Source: JBFKAV01 sp041621405 (lineage in GTDB: Bacteria > Pseudomonadota > Alphaproteobacteria > Rhodobacterales > Rhodobacteraceae). Taken from it: a stretch of DNA of 50,401 nt. The notes beneath the pieces are model-generated. The model made no database searches. It was given only the letters and a program-made list of their open reading frames with translations, and was not told where the DNA came from. Location of the stretch: the NCBI GenBank assembly GCA_041621405.1, contig JBFKAV010000007.1:1-50401 (forward strand), given 5' to 3'. The position numbers and the translations under genes were made by a program. How positions within the stretch are numbered: the stretch's first letter is position 1; every line of letters begins with the position of its first letter. Below, one piece after another: positions 1 through 8,589 of the stretch.

Positions 1-1
1 C

Positions 2-949
2 CTGGCCGTGGCCGGCGGTCCGGTGCTGACCTCGCTCGCGCTTCTGGCGAACGCGCTTGCCACCGCCGCGGTCTTCGTCTGCTTCAACGCCTACGTGCTC
101 GACTACGTGGCCCGCGCCGAGCTTGGCCGCAGCCAGTCGACTCAGATGTTCTACGCCGCCGCCTCCTGGACCGCGGGACCCGTCCTCGGCGTCTGGCTGC
201 TCGAGTTCTGGCGTCCGCTGCCGTTCCTGGTAGCCGGGACCTTCGCCGTTGCGCTCATCGCCACCTTCTGGTGGCTCCGCCTCGGCAACGGCAGGGCGAT
301 CCAGAAGGCCCGCGGTCCGGCGCCCAACCCGCTGGCCTTTCTCGGCCGCTTCCTCGCCCAGCCGCGGCTGGTAGCGGGCTGGCTCTTCGCGGTGATCCGC
401 TCCTGCGGTTGGTGGGTCTACGTCGTCTACCTGCCGATCTTCTGCATCGAGTCTGGCCTCGGCGACAAGCTCGGCGGCACAATGCTCTCGGCCTCGAACG
501 CGCTTCTGTTCGCGGCGCCCTTGATGCTCGGCTACGTACACCGTGCGAGCGTGCGGGCGACGGTCAAGGGCGCCTTCCTGGTCGCCGCCGCGGCCTTCCT
601 CGGCGCCGCGCTCGCGGCGCCGCTGCCGCCGTTGACGGTGGCGCTGATGGTGGGGGGCTCGGTCTGCCTGGTGATGCTCGACGTTGCCGGCGGCCTGCCC
701 TTCCTGATGGCGGTGAAGCCATCGGAGCGCACCGAGATGGCGGCTGTCTACGCCAGCTTCCGCGACGTCTCGGGGATCCTGACGCCCGGCGTGGCCTGGG
801 CGGTGCTGCTGGCCGCCCCGGTGGCCGGCGTGTTCGCCGCCTGCGGCGCGGGATTGCTGGCGGCGGCGGGCATCGCCACGCGGCTGCACCCCAGGCTCGG
901 CACCAGCCGCCCCTCGCGCGGGCGGGCGATGCCGGTGGCGGCGGAGTAG
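2..949 (+). CDS. MFS transporter, 5'-truncated by window edge
   Basis: The reading frame is open from base 2, so the true start lies upstream of the window; the GTG at 8 is only the first internal candidate. The visible 315 or so residues are strongly hydrophobic, with about nine membrane-spanning stretches broken by short basic loops, the pattern of the C-terminal two thirds of a major facilitator superfamily permease. A longer hydrophilic loop near residues 95-110 would correspond to the central cytoplasmic loop. The substrate cannot be read from the sequence. The gene converges on mcd, and a REP-like repeat and a hairpin lie in the junction. Confidence 0.75.
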   Translation: MAVAGGPVLTSLALLANALATAAVFVCFNAYVLDYVARAELGRSQSTQMFYAAASWTAGPVLGVWLLEFWRPLPFLVAGTFAVALIATFWWLRLGNGRAIQKARGPAPNPLAFLGRFLAQPRLVAGWLFAVIRSCGWWVYVVYLPIFCIESGLGDKLGGTMLSASNALLFAAPLMLGYVHRASVRATVKGAFLVAAAAFLGAALAAPLPPLTVALMVGGSVCLVMLDVAGGLPFLMAVKPSERTEMAAVYASFRDVSGILTPGVAWAVLLAAPVAGVFAACGAGLLAAAGIATRLHPRLGTSRPSRGRAMPVAAE

Positions 950-966
950 CGGCGGAGACAGGCAAA

Positions 967-1034
967 GGGGGGCTGTCCGCACCCATCGGCCTTCGGCCCC
1001 ACCCCCCCGAGAGAACTCGGAGAACGGGGAAGCG
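967..1034 (+). repeat. REP-like intergenic repeat, copy 1
   Basis: The left arm is G-rich (GGGGGGCTGTCCGC) and is followed by a C-run and then CCCCGAGAGAACTCGGAGAA and CGGGGAAGC. The same arm order recurs at 3743-3796 (inverted), 19142-19189 and 46599-46670. All four copies lie between converging genes. Confidence 0.6.
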
Positions 1035-1048
1035 GGCTTTCGCGATCC

Positions 1049-1090
1049 ATCCAGGAGGCGCCGCGCGATCACCTGCGCCTGGACTTCGGC
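1049..1090 (-). pseudogene. Duplicated remnant of the mcd 3' end
   Basis: Read on the minus strand, 14 codons give AEVQAQVIARRLLD, matching the last 14 codons of mcd (AEIQAQVIARRLLD, 1137-1178) at 13 of 14 residues and 36 of 42 bases. Nearly all differences are synonymous. The remnant lies 88 bases downstream of the genuine tail, separated from it by the mcd stop codon and a perfect 13-bp hairpin. It lacks a start and runs on into the REP-like repeat, so it is a fragment and not a gene. Confidence 0.8.
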
Positions 1091-1096
1091 GTGCAG

Positions 1097-1131
1097 CCGG
1101 CAGGCAGTGTCCACTAAACACTGCCTGCCGG
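1097..1131. terminator. 13-bp perfect hairpin after mcd
   Basis: CCGGCAGGCAGTG (1097-1109) and CACTGCCTGCCGG (1119-1131) form a perfect 13-bp stem with a 9-base loop, three bases past the mcd stop codon. No T-run follows on either strand, so it is not a textbook intrinsic terminator. It may block 3' exonucleases or terminate with help. Confidence 0.55.
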
Positions 1132-1133
1132 GC

Positions 1134-2801
1134 TCAATCGAGGAGCCTCCTTGCGATCACCTGCGCCTGGATTTCGGCTGCACCCTCGAAGATCGAGAGG
1201 ATCCGCGCGTCGCAGAGGATCCGGCTGATCGGGTATTCCAGCGCGAAGCCGTTGCCGCCGTGGATCTGCAGGCCGTTGTCGGCCGCTGCCCAGGCGACGC
1301 GGGCGGCCAGGAGCTTGGCCATGCCGGCCTCGAGATCGCAGCGCTGGCCGTGGTCCTTCTCCCAGGCCGAGTGGTAGGTGAGCTGGCGGGCGACCATGAT
1401 CTCGACCGCCATCATCGCGAGCTTGGAGGCGACGCGAGGGAACTCGATCAGCGGCTTGCCGAATTGCTTGCGCTCCTCGGCGTAGCGCAACGCCACCTCG
1501 AGCGCCGCCTGGGCCACGCCGATGGCGCGGGCGGCGGTCTGGATGCGGGCGGATTCGAAGGTCTGCATCAGCTGCTTGAAGCCCTGACCCTCGGCGCCGC
1601 CAAGCAGGTTCGCCGCCGGCACCCGGAAGCCGTCGAAGCCGAGCTCGTACTCCTTCATGCCGCGGTAGCCCAGAACCTCGATTTCGCCGCCGGTGATGCC
1701 GGGGCCTGGGAAGGGGTCGGCGTCGCCGCCCGGTTCCTTCTCGGCGAGGAACATCGACAGCCCGCGCCAGTCGGTGCTCTCGGGATCGGTGCGGGCCAGA
1801 AGCGTCATCGCGTGCGCCCGGGCGGCATGGGTGATCCAGGTCTTGTTGCCGGTGACGACGTATTCTTCGCCGTCGCGGCTGGCGCGGGTGCGGAGCGCGC
1901 CGAGGTCGGAGCCGGTGTTGGGCTCGGTGAAGACGGCGGTGGGCAGGATCTCGCCCGAGGCGAGCTTCGGCAGCCAGTGCGCCTTCTGGTCCTCGGTGCC
2001 GCCGCAAAGGATCAGCTCGGCGGCGATCTCGGAGCGGGTACCGAGCGAGCCGACGCCGATATAGCCGCGGCTCAGCTCCTCGGAGACCACCACCATCGAG
2101 GCCTTGGAAAGGCCGAGGCCGCCATATTCCTCGGGGATCGTGAGGCCGAAGACGCCGAGCTCGGCCAGTTCCGAGATCACCTCCATGGGGATCAGCTCGT
2201 CCCTCAGGTGCCAATCGTGCGCATAGGGCGCCACGCGCTCGTCGGCGAAGCGGCGGAACTGGGTGCGGATCATCTCGAGCTCGTCGTCGAGGCCGGTGGC
2301 GCCGAAAGTGGCGTGGCCGGCCGTCTGCCGCATCCCCGCGACGAGGCGGGCGCGGGCTTCGGCGGTGTTGCCCTTAGCGATGAGCCGCTGCCCGGCCTCG
2401 CCGGGCTCGAAGCCTAGGCCGAGATCGGCGGGGCGGGCGATCTCGCCCTGGCTCATCGGGATGCCGCCGGCGATCTGGGCGAGGTACTCTCCGAAGCCGA
2501 TCTGCAGGATCAGCGCCTCGGCCTCGCCTAGGTGCCCGGACGCGGAGAGCCGGCCGGCCCAGGCGCGCATTTGCTTGAGCGCCTCGACATAGGTGGCGAG
2601 CCAGGAGAGCCCATGGGCTGCGGACTGGTGGCGCTCGAGCCGCGCCGCCGAGACCTTGCCGCCCTCGGTCACGCGGGCGCGGAGCGCGTCCGTGGCCTCG
2701 CCGAGATGTGCCTCGGCGGGGGGCAGTGCGGCGGCGGTGAGCTCCAGAAGATCGGGCAGGAGCGCCCCGGTCTCGGGCGGGGTCTGTCCGTCGTGCGCCA
2801 T
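1134..2801 (-). CDS. mcd: Probable (2S)-methylsuccinyl-CoA dehydrogenase
   Basis: This 555-residue flavoprotein of the acyl-CoA dehydrogenase superfamily would oxidise methylsuccinyl-CoA to mesaconyl-CoA in the ethylmalonyl-CoA pathway of acetyl-CoA assimilation, passing electrons to ETF. An extra N-terminal domain of about 150 residues precedes the standard fold, the arrangement known for Mcd of Rhodobacter and Paracoccus. FAD/substrate motifs include FTEPNTGSDLGALRTRA and WITHAARA. The C-terminal SIFEGAAEIQ carries Glu539 at the place of the catalytic Glu of medium-chain enzymes. The start is the ATG at 2801, with AAGGA eight bases upstream; the frame is open further up without support. The next-door pckA matches the order I recall from Rhodobacter. 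The fallback is a generic acyl-CoA dehydrogenase with an N-terminal extension. The last codons use rare AGG, and a duplicate of the tail lies downstream. Confidence 0.8.
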   Translation of the reverse strand: MAHDGQTPPETGALLPDLLELTAAALPPAEAHLGEATDALRARVTEGGKVSAARLERHQSAAHGLSWLATYVEALKQMRAWAGRLSASGHLGEAEALILQIGFGEYLAQIAGGIPMSQGEIARPADLGLGFEPGEAGQRLIAKGNTAEARARLVAGMRQTAGHATFGATGLDDELEMIRTQFRRFADERVAPYAHDWHLRDELIPMEVISELAELGVFGLTIPEEYGGLGLSKASMVVVSEELSRGYIGVGSLGTRSEIAAELILCGGTEDQKAHWLPKLASGEILPTAVFTEPNTGSDLGALRTRASRDGEEYVVTGNKTWITHAARAHAMTLLARTDPESTDWRGLSMFLAEKEPGGDADPFPGPGITGGEIEVLGYRGMKEYELGFDGFRVPAANLLGGAEGQGFKQLMQTFESARIQTAARAIGVAQAALEVALRYAEERKQFGKPLIEFPRVASKLAMMAVEIMVARQLTYHSAWEKDHGQRCDLEAGMAKLLAARVAWAAADNGLQIHGGNGFALEYPISRILCDARILSIFEGAAEIQAQVIARRLLD

Positions 2802-2976
2802 CGCGTCGGTCCTTCGGTCCATGCTGCGCTCCCGCATAATCATTTCGCATCTGCAGCGCAACAATAATTCAAGCGCGAGCCGCCGTTCGCATGAAAATGT
2901 CGCTAGCGGTTTTCTGCTGCGGTGGCTTGCGAGGCCGGATATAGCCGGCGGAACCGATGCGGACAGGGGTATTTGG
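2802..2976. promoter_or_regulatory. Divergent promoter region, mcd / TauE gene
   Basis: A 175-base gap between two divergent genes, with a locally A/T-richer patch around 2838-2885 that contrasts with the surrounding coding DNA and is the likely place for both promoters. I could not settle on -35/-10 hexamers or an operator. Confidence 0.4.
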
Positions 2977-3735
2977 GTGGTTGGTCTCGACCCGCTTTTC
3001 CTCGTGGCGGCGATCTTCGTCGTCGCGCTGGCAGGGATCGTGAAGGGTGCGGTGGGCTTCGCCCTACCGCTGATCATGATCTCGGGGATGGGCATCTTCC
3101 TCGATCCCAAGCTGGTGGTCGCGGCGGTGGTGCTGCCGATCTGCGTCTCGAACGCGCTGCAGGTACTCCGCGCGGGCCGGATCGAGGCCTGGAGCGCGGT
3201 GCGCGAGTACAGGCTCTACACGGGCATCGTCTGCGCGATGATCCTGATCTCCGCGCAGTTCCTGACCCGGATCCCGACGCCGGCGATGTTCCTCGTCCTC
3301 GGCGTGCCGGTGGTGGCGCTCTGCGCGGTTCAACTCGCCGGGCTGCGACTGACGATCCCGCCGCGCCGCCGACCGGCCTTCTCGGTGGCGGCGGGGGCGG
3401 TTTCCGGCACCCTCGGCGGGCTCGCCGGAACCTGGGGGCCGCCGACGGTGCTCTATCTGCTCGCGGTCGAGACGCCGAAGGCACGCCAGATCGTGGTGCA
3501 GGGGGTGATCTACGGCCTCGGCTCGGTCGCGCTCCTGGTCGGACACCTGCAGTCCGGCGTGCTCAACCGCGAGACGGCGCCGCTCTCGGCGCTCCTCGTG
3601 GTTCCCGCGGTGCTCGGGATGTGGGTCGGCTTCCGGCTGCAGGATCGACTCGACCAGGAGAAATTCCGCAAACTGACGCTGGCCGTGCTCGTCGTCGCGG
3701 GGCTCAACCTCGTCCGCCGGGGCCTCGGGCTTTGA
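2977..3735 (+). CDS. TauE/SafE family permease
   Basis: A 252-residue integral membrane protein with about eight hydrophobic spans. The internal twofold pattern of the TauE/SafE (DUF81) family is visible: GIVKGAVGFALPLIMISG near the N-terminus and GTLGGLAGTWGPPTVLYLL in the second half. Family members export or import sulfite, sulfoacetate or related organic anions across the inner membrane; the substrate here is unknown. The start is the GTG at 2977, preceded by AGGGG with seven bases of spacing; the frame is open upstream but crosses the promoter region shared with the divergent mcd. Confidence 0.85.
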   Translation: MVGLDPLFLVAAIFVVALAGIVKGAVGFALPLIMISGMGIFLDPKLVVAAVVLPICVSNALQVLRAGRIEAWSAVREYRLYTGIVCAMILISAQFLTRIPTPAMFLVLGVPVVALCAVQLAGLRLTIPPRRRPAFSVAAGAVSGTLGGLAGTWGPPTVLYLLAVETPKARQIVVQGVIYGLGSVALLVGHLQSGVLNRETAPLSALLVVPAVLGMWVGFRLQDRLDQEKFRKLTLAVLVVAGLNLVRRGLGL

Positions 3736-3742
3736 ATCCGCT

Positions 3743-3796
3743 GCTTCCCCGTTTTCCAAGTACCCTCGGGCGCGCGCGGGGGGCAGACAGTCCCCC
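3743..3796 (-). repeat. REP-like intergenic repeat, copy 2
   Basis: In minus orientation it reads GGGGGACTGTCTGCCCCC, then a short G/C spacer, then CCCGAGGGTACTTGGAAAAC and GGGGAAGC. The first part folds into a G5/C5 hairpin between the converging TauE and pckA genes, so it may act as a two-way terminator. Confidence 0.6.
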
Positions 3797-3804
3797 GCTC
3801 CGCC

Positions 3805-5403
3805 CTAGCCGATCGCTGCGGCCTTCACATCCTCGTCGATGTAGGGCACGTATTGCGCGAAGTTCTCGGCGAACATGTGCACGAGCTTCCGGGCCTGCGC
3901 ATCATAGGCGGCCGGATCGGCCCAGGTGCGGCGCGGATCGAGCAGCTTGTCCTCAACCCCGGGCACCGAGACCGGCACGTCGAAGCCGAAGTTCGGGTCC
4001 TTGCGGAACTGCACCGAATTGAGCGCACCCTCTAGCGCCGCGCTGAGCAGCGCGCGCGTGGCCCGGATCGGCATCCGCCGCCCGGTGCCGTAGGCGCCGC
4101 CGGTCCAGCCGGTGTTGACCAGCCAGCAGGTGGCGCCATGCCGGGCGATCTTCTCGCGGAGAAGATTGCCGTAGACTTCGGGCCGGCGCGGCATGAACGG
4201 CGCGCCGAAGCAGGTGGAGAAGGTGGGCTCCGGTTCGGTGACGCCGCGCTCGGTGCCGGCGACCTTGGCGGTGAAGCCCGACAGGAAGTGGTACATCGCC
4301 TGCGCCGGGCTGAGCCGCGCGATCGGCGGCAGAACCCCGTAGGCGTCGCAGGTCAGCATGATGATGTTCTTCGGGTGCCCGCCGAGGCCGGTTTCCGATG
4401 CGTTCGGGATGTAGTCGAGCGGGTAGGCGCAGCGCATGTTCGCCGTGAGGCTCGCGTCCTCGAAGTCGAGCTCGAAGGTCTCGGGATCGTAGACCATGTT
4501 CTCGACGACGGTCCCGAACATGCCTGTGGTGGCATAGATTTCCGGCTCGGCCTCGGGCGAGAGCGAGATCGTCTTGGCGTAGCATCCGCCCTCGAAATTG
4601 AAGGTGCCGCGGTCCGACCAGCCGTGCTCGTCGTCGCCCAGAAGCGTGCGCGCCGGGTCGGCCGAGAGCGTGGTCTTCCCGGTGCCGGAGAGGCCGAAGA
4701 AGATCGCCGTGTCGACCGGGTTGCCCGGCGCGTGATTGGCAGAGCAGTGCATCGGCATGATGCCCTTCTCGGGCAAGAGGTAGTTCAGGAGCGTGAACAC
4801 CGACTTCTTGTTCTCGCCGGCGTAGGCGCTGCCGCTGATCAGGATTAGCTTCTTGTCGAGGTTGATCGCGATCACGGTTTCCGAGCGGCAGCCGTGGCGC
4901 TCCGGATCGGCCTTGAACGAGGGGCAGTTGACGACGGTGAATTCGGGCACGAAGCCGTCGAGTTCGCCGCGCTCCGGACGCCGCAGCATGTAGCGGATGA
5001 AGAGCCCGTGCCAGGCGAGTTCGGTGACCACCCGGACGTCGAGCCGGTGGGCCGGATCGGCACCGCCGTAGAGGTCCTGAACGAAGGCGTCGCGGCCCTT
5101 GAGGTGCGCCAGCATGTCGGCCTGCAGCGCCTCGAAGGCCTCGGGCGTCATCGGCTTGTTGTTCTCCCACCAGATCGAGTGCTCGACCGAGGGCGTGCGG
5201 ACCACGAACTTGTCCTTCGGCGAGCGGCCGGTGTGCTTTCCGGTGGTGGCAAGGAAGATGCCGCCCTTGCCCAGACGACCCTCGCCGCGCTTCAAGGCCT
5301 CCTCGATCAGCGCGTTTTCGAGCAAGTTGTAATGGACGTGGCCGAGCCCGGTAATCCCTTGATCTTCAAGCCTTTGCTTTGGGTTGACCCGTCCGGTGTC
5401 CAT
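3805..5403 (-). CDS. pckA: Phosphoenolpyruvate carboxykinase (ATP)
   Basis: The 532-residue protein converts oxaloacetate and ATP to PEP, ADP and CO2, the entry step of gluconeogenesis in the cytoplasm. The P-loop GLSGTGKTTLSADP, the metal-binding LLGDDEHGW and the substrate segment near the N-terminus (TGKHTGRSPKDKFVVRTP) are all present, and the length is that of the ATP-dependent family. The start at 5403 has GGGAG eight bases upstream. The 332-base divergent gap to chvI holds two direct GTTAGCGC-type repeats 20 bases apart, a plausible operator for carbon-source control. Flux from the ethylmalonyl-CoA pathway (mcd next door) would be drawn off by this enzyme. Confidence 0.97.
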   Translation of the reverse strand: MDTGRVNPKQRLEDQGITGLGHVHYNLLENALIEEALKRGEGRLGKGGIFLATTGKHTGRSPKDKFVVRTPSVEHSIWWENNKPMTPEAFEALQADMLAHLKGRDAFVQDLYGGADPAHRLDVRVVTELAWHGLFIRYMLRRPERGELDGFVPEFTVVNCPSFKADPERHGCRSETVIAINLDKKLILISGSAYAGENKKSVFTLLNYLLPEKGIMPMHCSANHAPGNPVDTAIFFGLSGTGKTTLSADPARTLLGDDEHGWSDRGTFNFEGGCYAKTISLSPEAEPEIYATTGMFGTVVENMVYDPETFELDFEDASLTANMRCAYPLDYIPNASETGLGGHPKNIIMLTCDAYGVLPPIARLSPAQAMYHFLSGFTAKVAGTERGVTEPEPTFSTCFGAPFMPRRPEVYGNLLREKIARHGATCWLVNTGWTGGAYGTGRRMPIRATRALLSAALEGALNSVQFRKDPNFGFDVPVSVPGVEDKLLDPRRTWADPAAYDAQARKLVHMFAENFAQYVPYIDEDVKAAAIG

Positions 5404-5735
5404 GCGATTGCTCCCGCTCAGGTGGCCCTCGGGCCGGTCAAGGGTGGCGCCCGCGGCCGGCGATGCGCCGGACGCCCGCGGCGGGCGGGCGATATTCGGG
5501 CTATACCACGCGCTTCAGAGGCCCGAACAGGACCGTGTGCCGCAGTTAGCGCAACCAAATCGCGGTTAGCGCCACCATTGGGACACAAAGGTGCGGCAAA
5601 ATGGCCATTGGCTCGGGGAATCGGCACAATGGCGGTGCCGGTTTGTCGGGTGATTCGCAGTTCCCGGTTGATAAAGCGAGTCGGAAACGGGAAACTGCGG
5701 AAAACAAAAGGCGAGAGCAGAACGAGGATCCCCAC
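5404..5735. promoter_or_regulatory. pckA / chvI divergent regulatory region
   Basis: A 332-base gap with no convincing gene. It holds a G/C-rich stretch with inverted GCCCGC/GCGGGC segments near pckA (5445-5490), the tandem GTTAGCGC repeats at 5545-5577, and an A/T-richer 5' leader for chvI (5640-5735) ending in GAGGA seven bases before the ATG. Promoter hexamers were not assigned. Confidence 0.6.
5545..5577 (+). promoter_or_regulatory. Tandem GTTAGCGC operator-like repeats
   Basis: GTTAGCGCAACCA (5545-5557) and GTTAGCGCCACCA (5565-5577) differ at one base and are exactly 20 bases apart, two helical turns, so a regulator could bind both on one face. The core resembles half of the TTAGCGCTAA palindromes used by LacI-family regulators. 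A PckR-like protein, known to control pckA in rhizobia, would fit, but this is inference. A related site lies upstream of etfB (14954-14963). Confidence 0.5.
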
Positions 5736-6437
5736 ATGTCTCGGATCGCGCTGGTTGACGACGACCGCAATATCCTCACTTCGGTGGCGATGACGCTGGA
5801 GGCCGAAGGCTTCCACGTCGATACCTACAACGACGGGCAGGCCGCCTACGAGGCGTTCTCGAAGAAGCTGCCCGACCTTGCGGTGCTCGACATCAAGATG
5901 CCGCGGATGGACGGCATGGATCTCTTGCAGCGGATCCGGCAGAAGTCGAACCTGCCGGTGATCTTCCTCACCTCGAAGGACGACGAGATCGACGAGGTGC
6001 TGGGGCTCAGGATGGGCGCCGACGACTACGTCAAGAAGCCGTTCTCGCAGCGGCTCCTGGTCGAGCGGATCCGAGCGCTTCTTCGCCGCCAGGAGGTGCT
6101 GGCCGGCGCCGACGTGCCGGTCACCGAAGAGACCAAGGTGATGGAACGCGGGCAGCTCACCATGGACCCCTTGCGCCACTCGGTCACCTGGAAGGGCGCC
6201 GACGTGGCGCTGACCGTCACCGAATTCCTGCTTTTGCAGGCGCTGGCGCAGCGGCCAGGCTTCGTGAAGAGCCGCGACCAGCTGATGGACGTGGCTTATG
6301 ACGACCAGGTCTATGTCGACGACCGTACTATCGACAGCCACATCAAGCGGTTGCGCAAGAAGATGCGCTCGGTCGATTCCGAGTTCTCGGCGATCGAGAC
6401 GCTCTACGGCATCGGATACCGCTACAACGAAGAATGA
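5736..6437 (+). CDS. chvI: Response regulator ChvI (OmpR family)
   Basis: The 233-residue regulator has an N-terminal receiver (acidic pocket DDD at 8-10, phospho-acceptor Asp52 in VLDIKMP, Lys in DYVKKPFS) and a C-terminal winged-helix DNA-binding domain ending in SHIKRLRKKM and GIGYRYNEE. ChvI is the conserved alphaproteobacterial partner of ChvG, governing envelope, exopolysaccharide and acid responses and, in some species, central carbon genes. The start at 5736 has GAGGA seven bases upstream, while the frame upstream of it is non-coding leader. The stop overlaps the chvG start (ATGA), so the two are translationally coupled. Confidence 0.93.
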   Translation: MSRIALVDDDRNILTSVAMTLEAEGFHVDTYNDGQAAYEAFSKKLPDLAVLDIKMPRMDGMDLLQRIRQKSNLPVIFLTSKDDEIDEVLGLRMGADDYVKKPFSQRLLVERIRALLRRQEVLAGADVPVTEETKVMERGQLTMDPLRHSVTWKGADVALTVTEFLLLQALAQRPGFVKSRDQLMDVAYDDQVYVDDRTIDSHIKRLRKKMRSVDSEFSAIETLYGIGYRYNEE

Positions 6438-8152
6438 AGCTCTTCTCCAGGGCCAGACCGATCCGCAACTCGGCGACCGCCGACAGCACGGACGTGGTCC
6501 TCGGCGAAGACTGGGTCGCGCCCGATAGCGAGTTCGACTCCGAACTCGCGGGCGCGCGCAGGCGGCGCAAGTCGGCGGTACTGAAGCACTCGCCGCTGGC
6601 GCGCCGGATCATCACCTTCAACCTGCTGGCGCTGATCGTGCTGGTGGCCGGCGTGCTCTACCTCAACCCGTTCCGCGACAGCCTGGTCGCGCAGCGCCAG
6701 GCGATGCTTGGAGTCGAGGCGAGGCTCCTGGCCCAGCTGTTCGAGACCGGGCTGCCGGCCGAGATGGAGATAGGCCCGGCGCTCGCCTCGAAGCGGGAGG
6801 CGCGCCGGATCCTGGGTGAGCTCGACCGCAGGAGCGGCGCCGAAGCCTACCTCTTCGATCTCTCGGGGGAGCTGATCGCGAGCAGCCAGGGCAATGGCGG
6901 GCGCGCAATGCCGAGCGCCACGGACCGCTCGACCCCGATCACCGACCTCCTAAAGACGATCTGGACCGGCATGACCAAGGCCCTGCGCCCCAACGCGCCG
7001 GTGCCTTTGCCGCCCGACCCGACAGAAGCTGCACGCACCGCGGCCGACGCGGCGGCGCGCAGCGGCACGCTGGTCCATTCCAGCGCCGAGGCGGCGGGCG
7101 ACGTGATCCTCGCCTCCGCCGTGCCGGTGACGCAGGAGGGCGCGGTCGTCGCCGTGGTGGCATTGGCCAGTGGCACGGGCGAGATCGACGCCCTGGTGCA
7201 GGGCGAGCGCGAGCAGGTGCTGCAGGTATTCTTCACCGCGATCCTGGTGTCGATCGCGCTGTCGCTGGTCTTGGCCTCGACCATCGCCAACCCGCTGGCC
7301 GACCTGGCCACTGCCGCCGAAATGGGCCGCGACCGGGACGCGCGGAAGATGAGCCCGAGCCGGGTGCGAATCCCGGACCTCACCGCCCGGCCCGACGAGA
7401 TCGGCCGGCTGTCGGGCGCGCTGCGCGGCATGGTGGCGGCGCTCTACGACCGGATCGAGGCCAACGAGCAGTTCGCCGCCGACGTGGCGCACGAGATCAA
7501 GAACCCCCTGGCCTCGCTGCGCTCGGCGGTGGGCACGCTGCGCCTGACCCAGCGCGACGACCAGCGCCAGAAGCTCCTCGACGTCGTCGAGCATGACGTG
7601 CGCCGGCTCGACCGGCTGATCTCGGACATCTCCAACGCTTCGCGTCTCGACGCCGAACTGGTGAAGGAGGAGGAAGAGGAATTCGACCTTTTGAAGATGC
7701 TGTCGAACATCTCGGCGCACTTCCGCGAGGAGGCGAGCGGGCGCGGCGTGGAGTTCATCACCGACCTGCCGACGAAGCCGATCATCGTCAACGGGCTCGA
7801 AGCACGGGTGGCGCAGGTCTTCGTCAACCTGATTTCCAACGCGGTGTCGTTCTGCGAGGAAGGCGACGCGGTGAGGGTCTGGACCCGGCGGCGCGAGAAC
7901 CGGGTGCTGGTCGTGGTGGAGGATACCGGACCCGGCATCCCCGAGGAGGCGTTGCAGAAGATCTTCAAGCGCTTCTACTCGGAGCGCCCGGCGGGCCAGT
8001 TCGGCAAGCATTCCGGGCTCGGCCTGGCGATCTCGAAGCAGATCGTCGAGGCGCATGGCGGCGTGATCTGGGCCGAGAACATCCGGCCCACCGACGCCGA
8101 CCTGATGTCGGAGCCGCTCGGCGCACGCTTCGTCGTGGGCCTGCCGGTCTGA
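6434..8152 (+). CDS. chvG: Sensor histidine kinase ChvG
   Basis: The 572-residue membrane kinase pairs with ChvI. After a cytoplasmic N-tail of about 55 residues there is a first membrane span (IITFNLLALIVLVAGVLYL), a periplasmic domain of about 200 residues containing a Pro/Ala-rich stretch, a second span (FFTAILVSIALSLVLAS), a HAMP linker, the dimerisation domain with His353 in DVAHEIKNPLAS, and an HATPase domain with NLISNAV, DTGPGIP and SGLGLAISKQI. Length and layout match ChvG/ExoS of other alphaproteobacteria. It overlaps chvI by four bases and is followed five bases later by hprK, so signal sensing and the PTS genes probably share a transcript. Confidence 0.93.
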   Translation: MKLFSRARPIRNSATADSTDVVLGEDWVAPDSEFDSELAGARRRRKSAVLKHSPLARRIITFNLLALIVLVAGVLYLNPFRDSLVAQRQAMLGVEARLLAQLFETGLPAEMEIGPALASKREARRILGELDRRSGAEAYLFDLSGELIASSQGNGGRAMPSATDRSTPITDLLKTIWTGMTKALRPNAPVPLPPDPTEAARTAADAAARSGTLVHSSAEAAGDVILASAVPVTQEGAVVAVVALASGTGEIDALVQGEREQVLQVFFTAILVSIALSLVLASTIANPLADLATAAEMGRDRDARKMSPSRVRIPDLTARPDEIGRLSGALRGMVAALYDRIEANEQFAADVAHEIKNPLASLRSAVGTLRLTQRDDQRQKLLDVVEHDVRRLDRLISDISNASRLDAELVKEEEEEFDLLKMLSNISAHFREEASGRGVEFITDLPTKPIIVNGLEARVAQVFVNLISNAVSFCEEGDAVRVWTRRRENRVLVVVEDTGPGIPEEALQKIFKRFYSERPAGQFGKHSGLGLAISKQIVEAHGGVIWAENIRPTDADLMSEPLGARFVVGLPV

Positions 8153-8157
8153 CGGCC

Positions 8158-8589
8158 GTGGCCGCGGCGGGCGCGCGCACCCTGCTGCACGCCACGTCGG
8201 TATCGTTTTCCGGTCGTGCGCTCCTGATCCTCGGCCCTTCGGGTTCGGGAAAGTCCGGGCTGGCGCTCGAACTCATGGCGCTGGGCGCGGCGCTGATCGC
8301 CGACGACCGCACCGAGATCACGCTCCGCGATGGCCACCCCGTCGCCGGCTGCCCGGACCCGATCCGCGGCCGGATCGAGGCCCGCGGGATCGGGCTTCTT
8401 GCCGCCGAGCCTGCACCGCCGGCGCCGGTGGCGCTGGCCGTCGATCTCGGCCGGAGTGAGACCGAGCGGCTGCCGCCACCCCGGACGGTCGAGCTTCTCG
8501 GCGAGAAGGTCCCTCTGCTTCACAAGCTGGAGACCCGCCATTTTCCTGCCGCCCTGATGCAATATCTGAGGGGCGGAGCCGCGCAATGA
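8158..8589 (+). CDS. hprK: HPr kinase/phosphorylase, short alphaproteobacterial form
   Basis: At 143 residues this is only the catalytic domain; the N-terminal domain found in Gram-positive HprK (about 310 residues in all) is absent, as is usual in alphaproteobacteria. The Walker A loop GPSGSGKSG lies at 26-34, and IADDRTEI and RGIGLL follow as in the family. It phosphorylates a regulatory serine on HPr (gene at 9924) and can remove it. The start is a GTG at 8158, five bases after chvG, and its stop overlaps the rapZ start (ATGA). Confidence 0.9.
   Translation: MAAAGARTLLHATSVSFSGRALLILGPSGSGKSGLALELMALGAALIADDRTEITLRDGHPVAGCPDPIRGRIEARGIGLLAAEPAPPAPVALAVDLGRSETERLPPPRTVELLGEKVPLLHKLETRHFPAALMQYLRGGAAQ

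Noticed and set aside
1097..1131. Ends of an insertion sequence or transposon
   Set aside because: The 13-bp repeats are only nine bases apart and nothing like a transposase lies between or near them; a hairpin is the simpler reading.
1107..2417. Long plus-strand open frame opposite mcd (436 codons)
   Set aside because: Rich in Gly/Ala/His/Arg with no domain; it is the antisense shadow of a well-supported acyl-CoA dehydrogenase in high-GC DNA.
4138..4848. Plus-strand open frame opposite pckA
   Set aside because: No motif or plausible ribosome site; pckA covers the same DNA with clear catalytic motifs.
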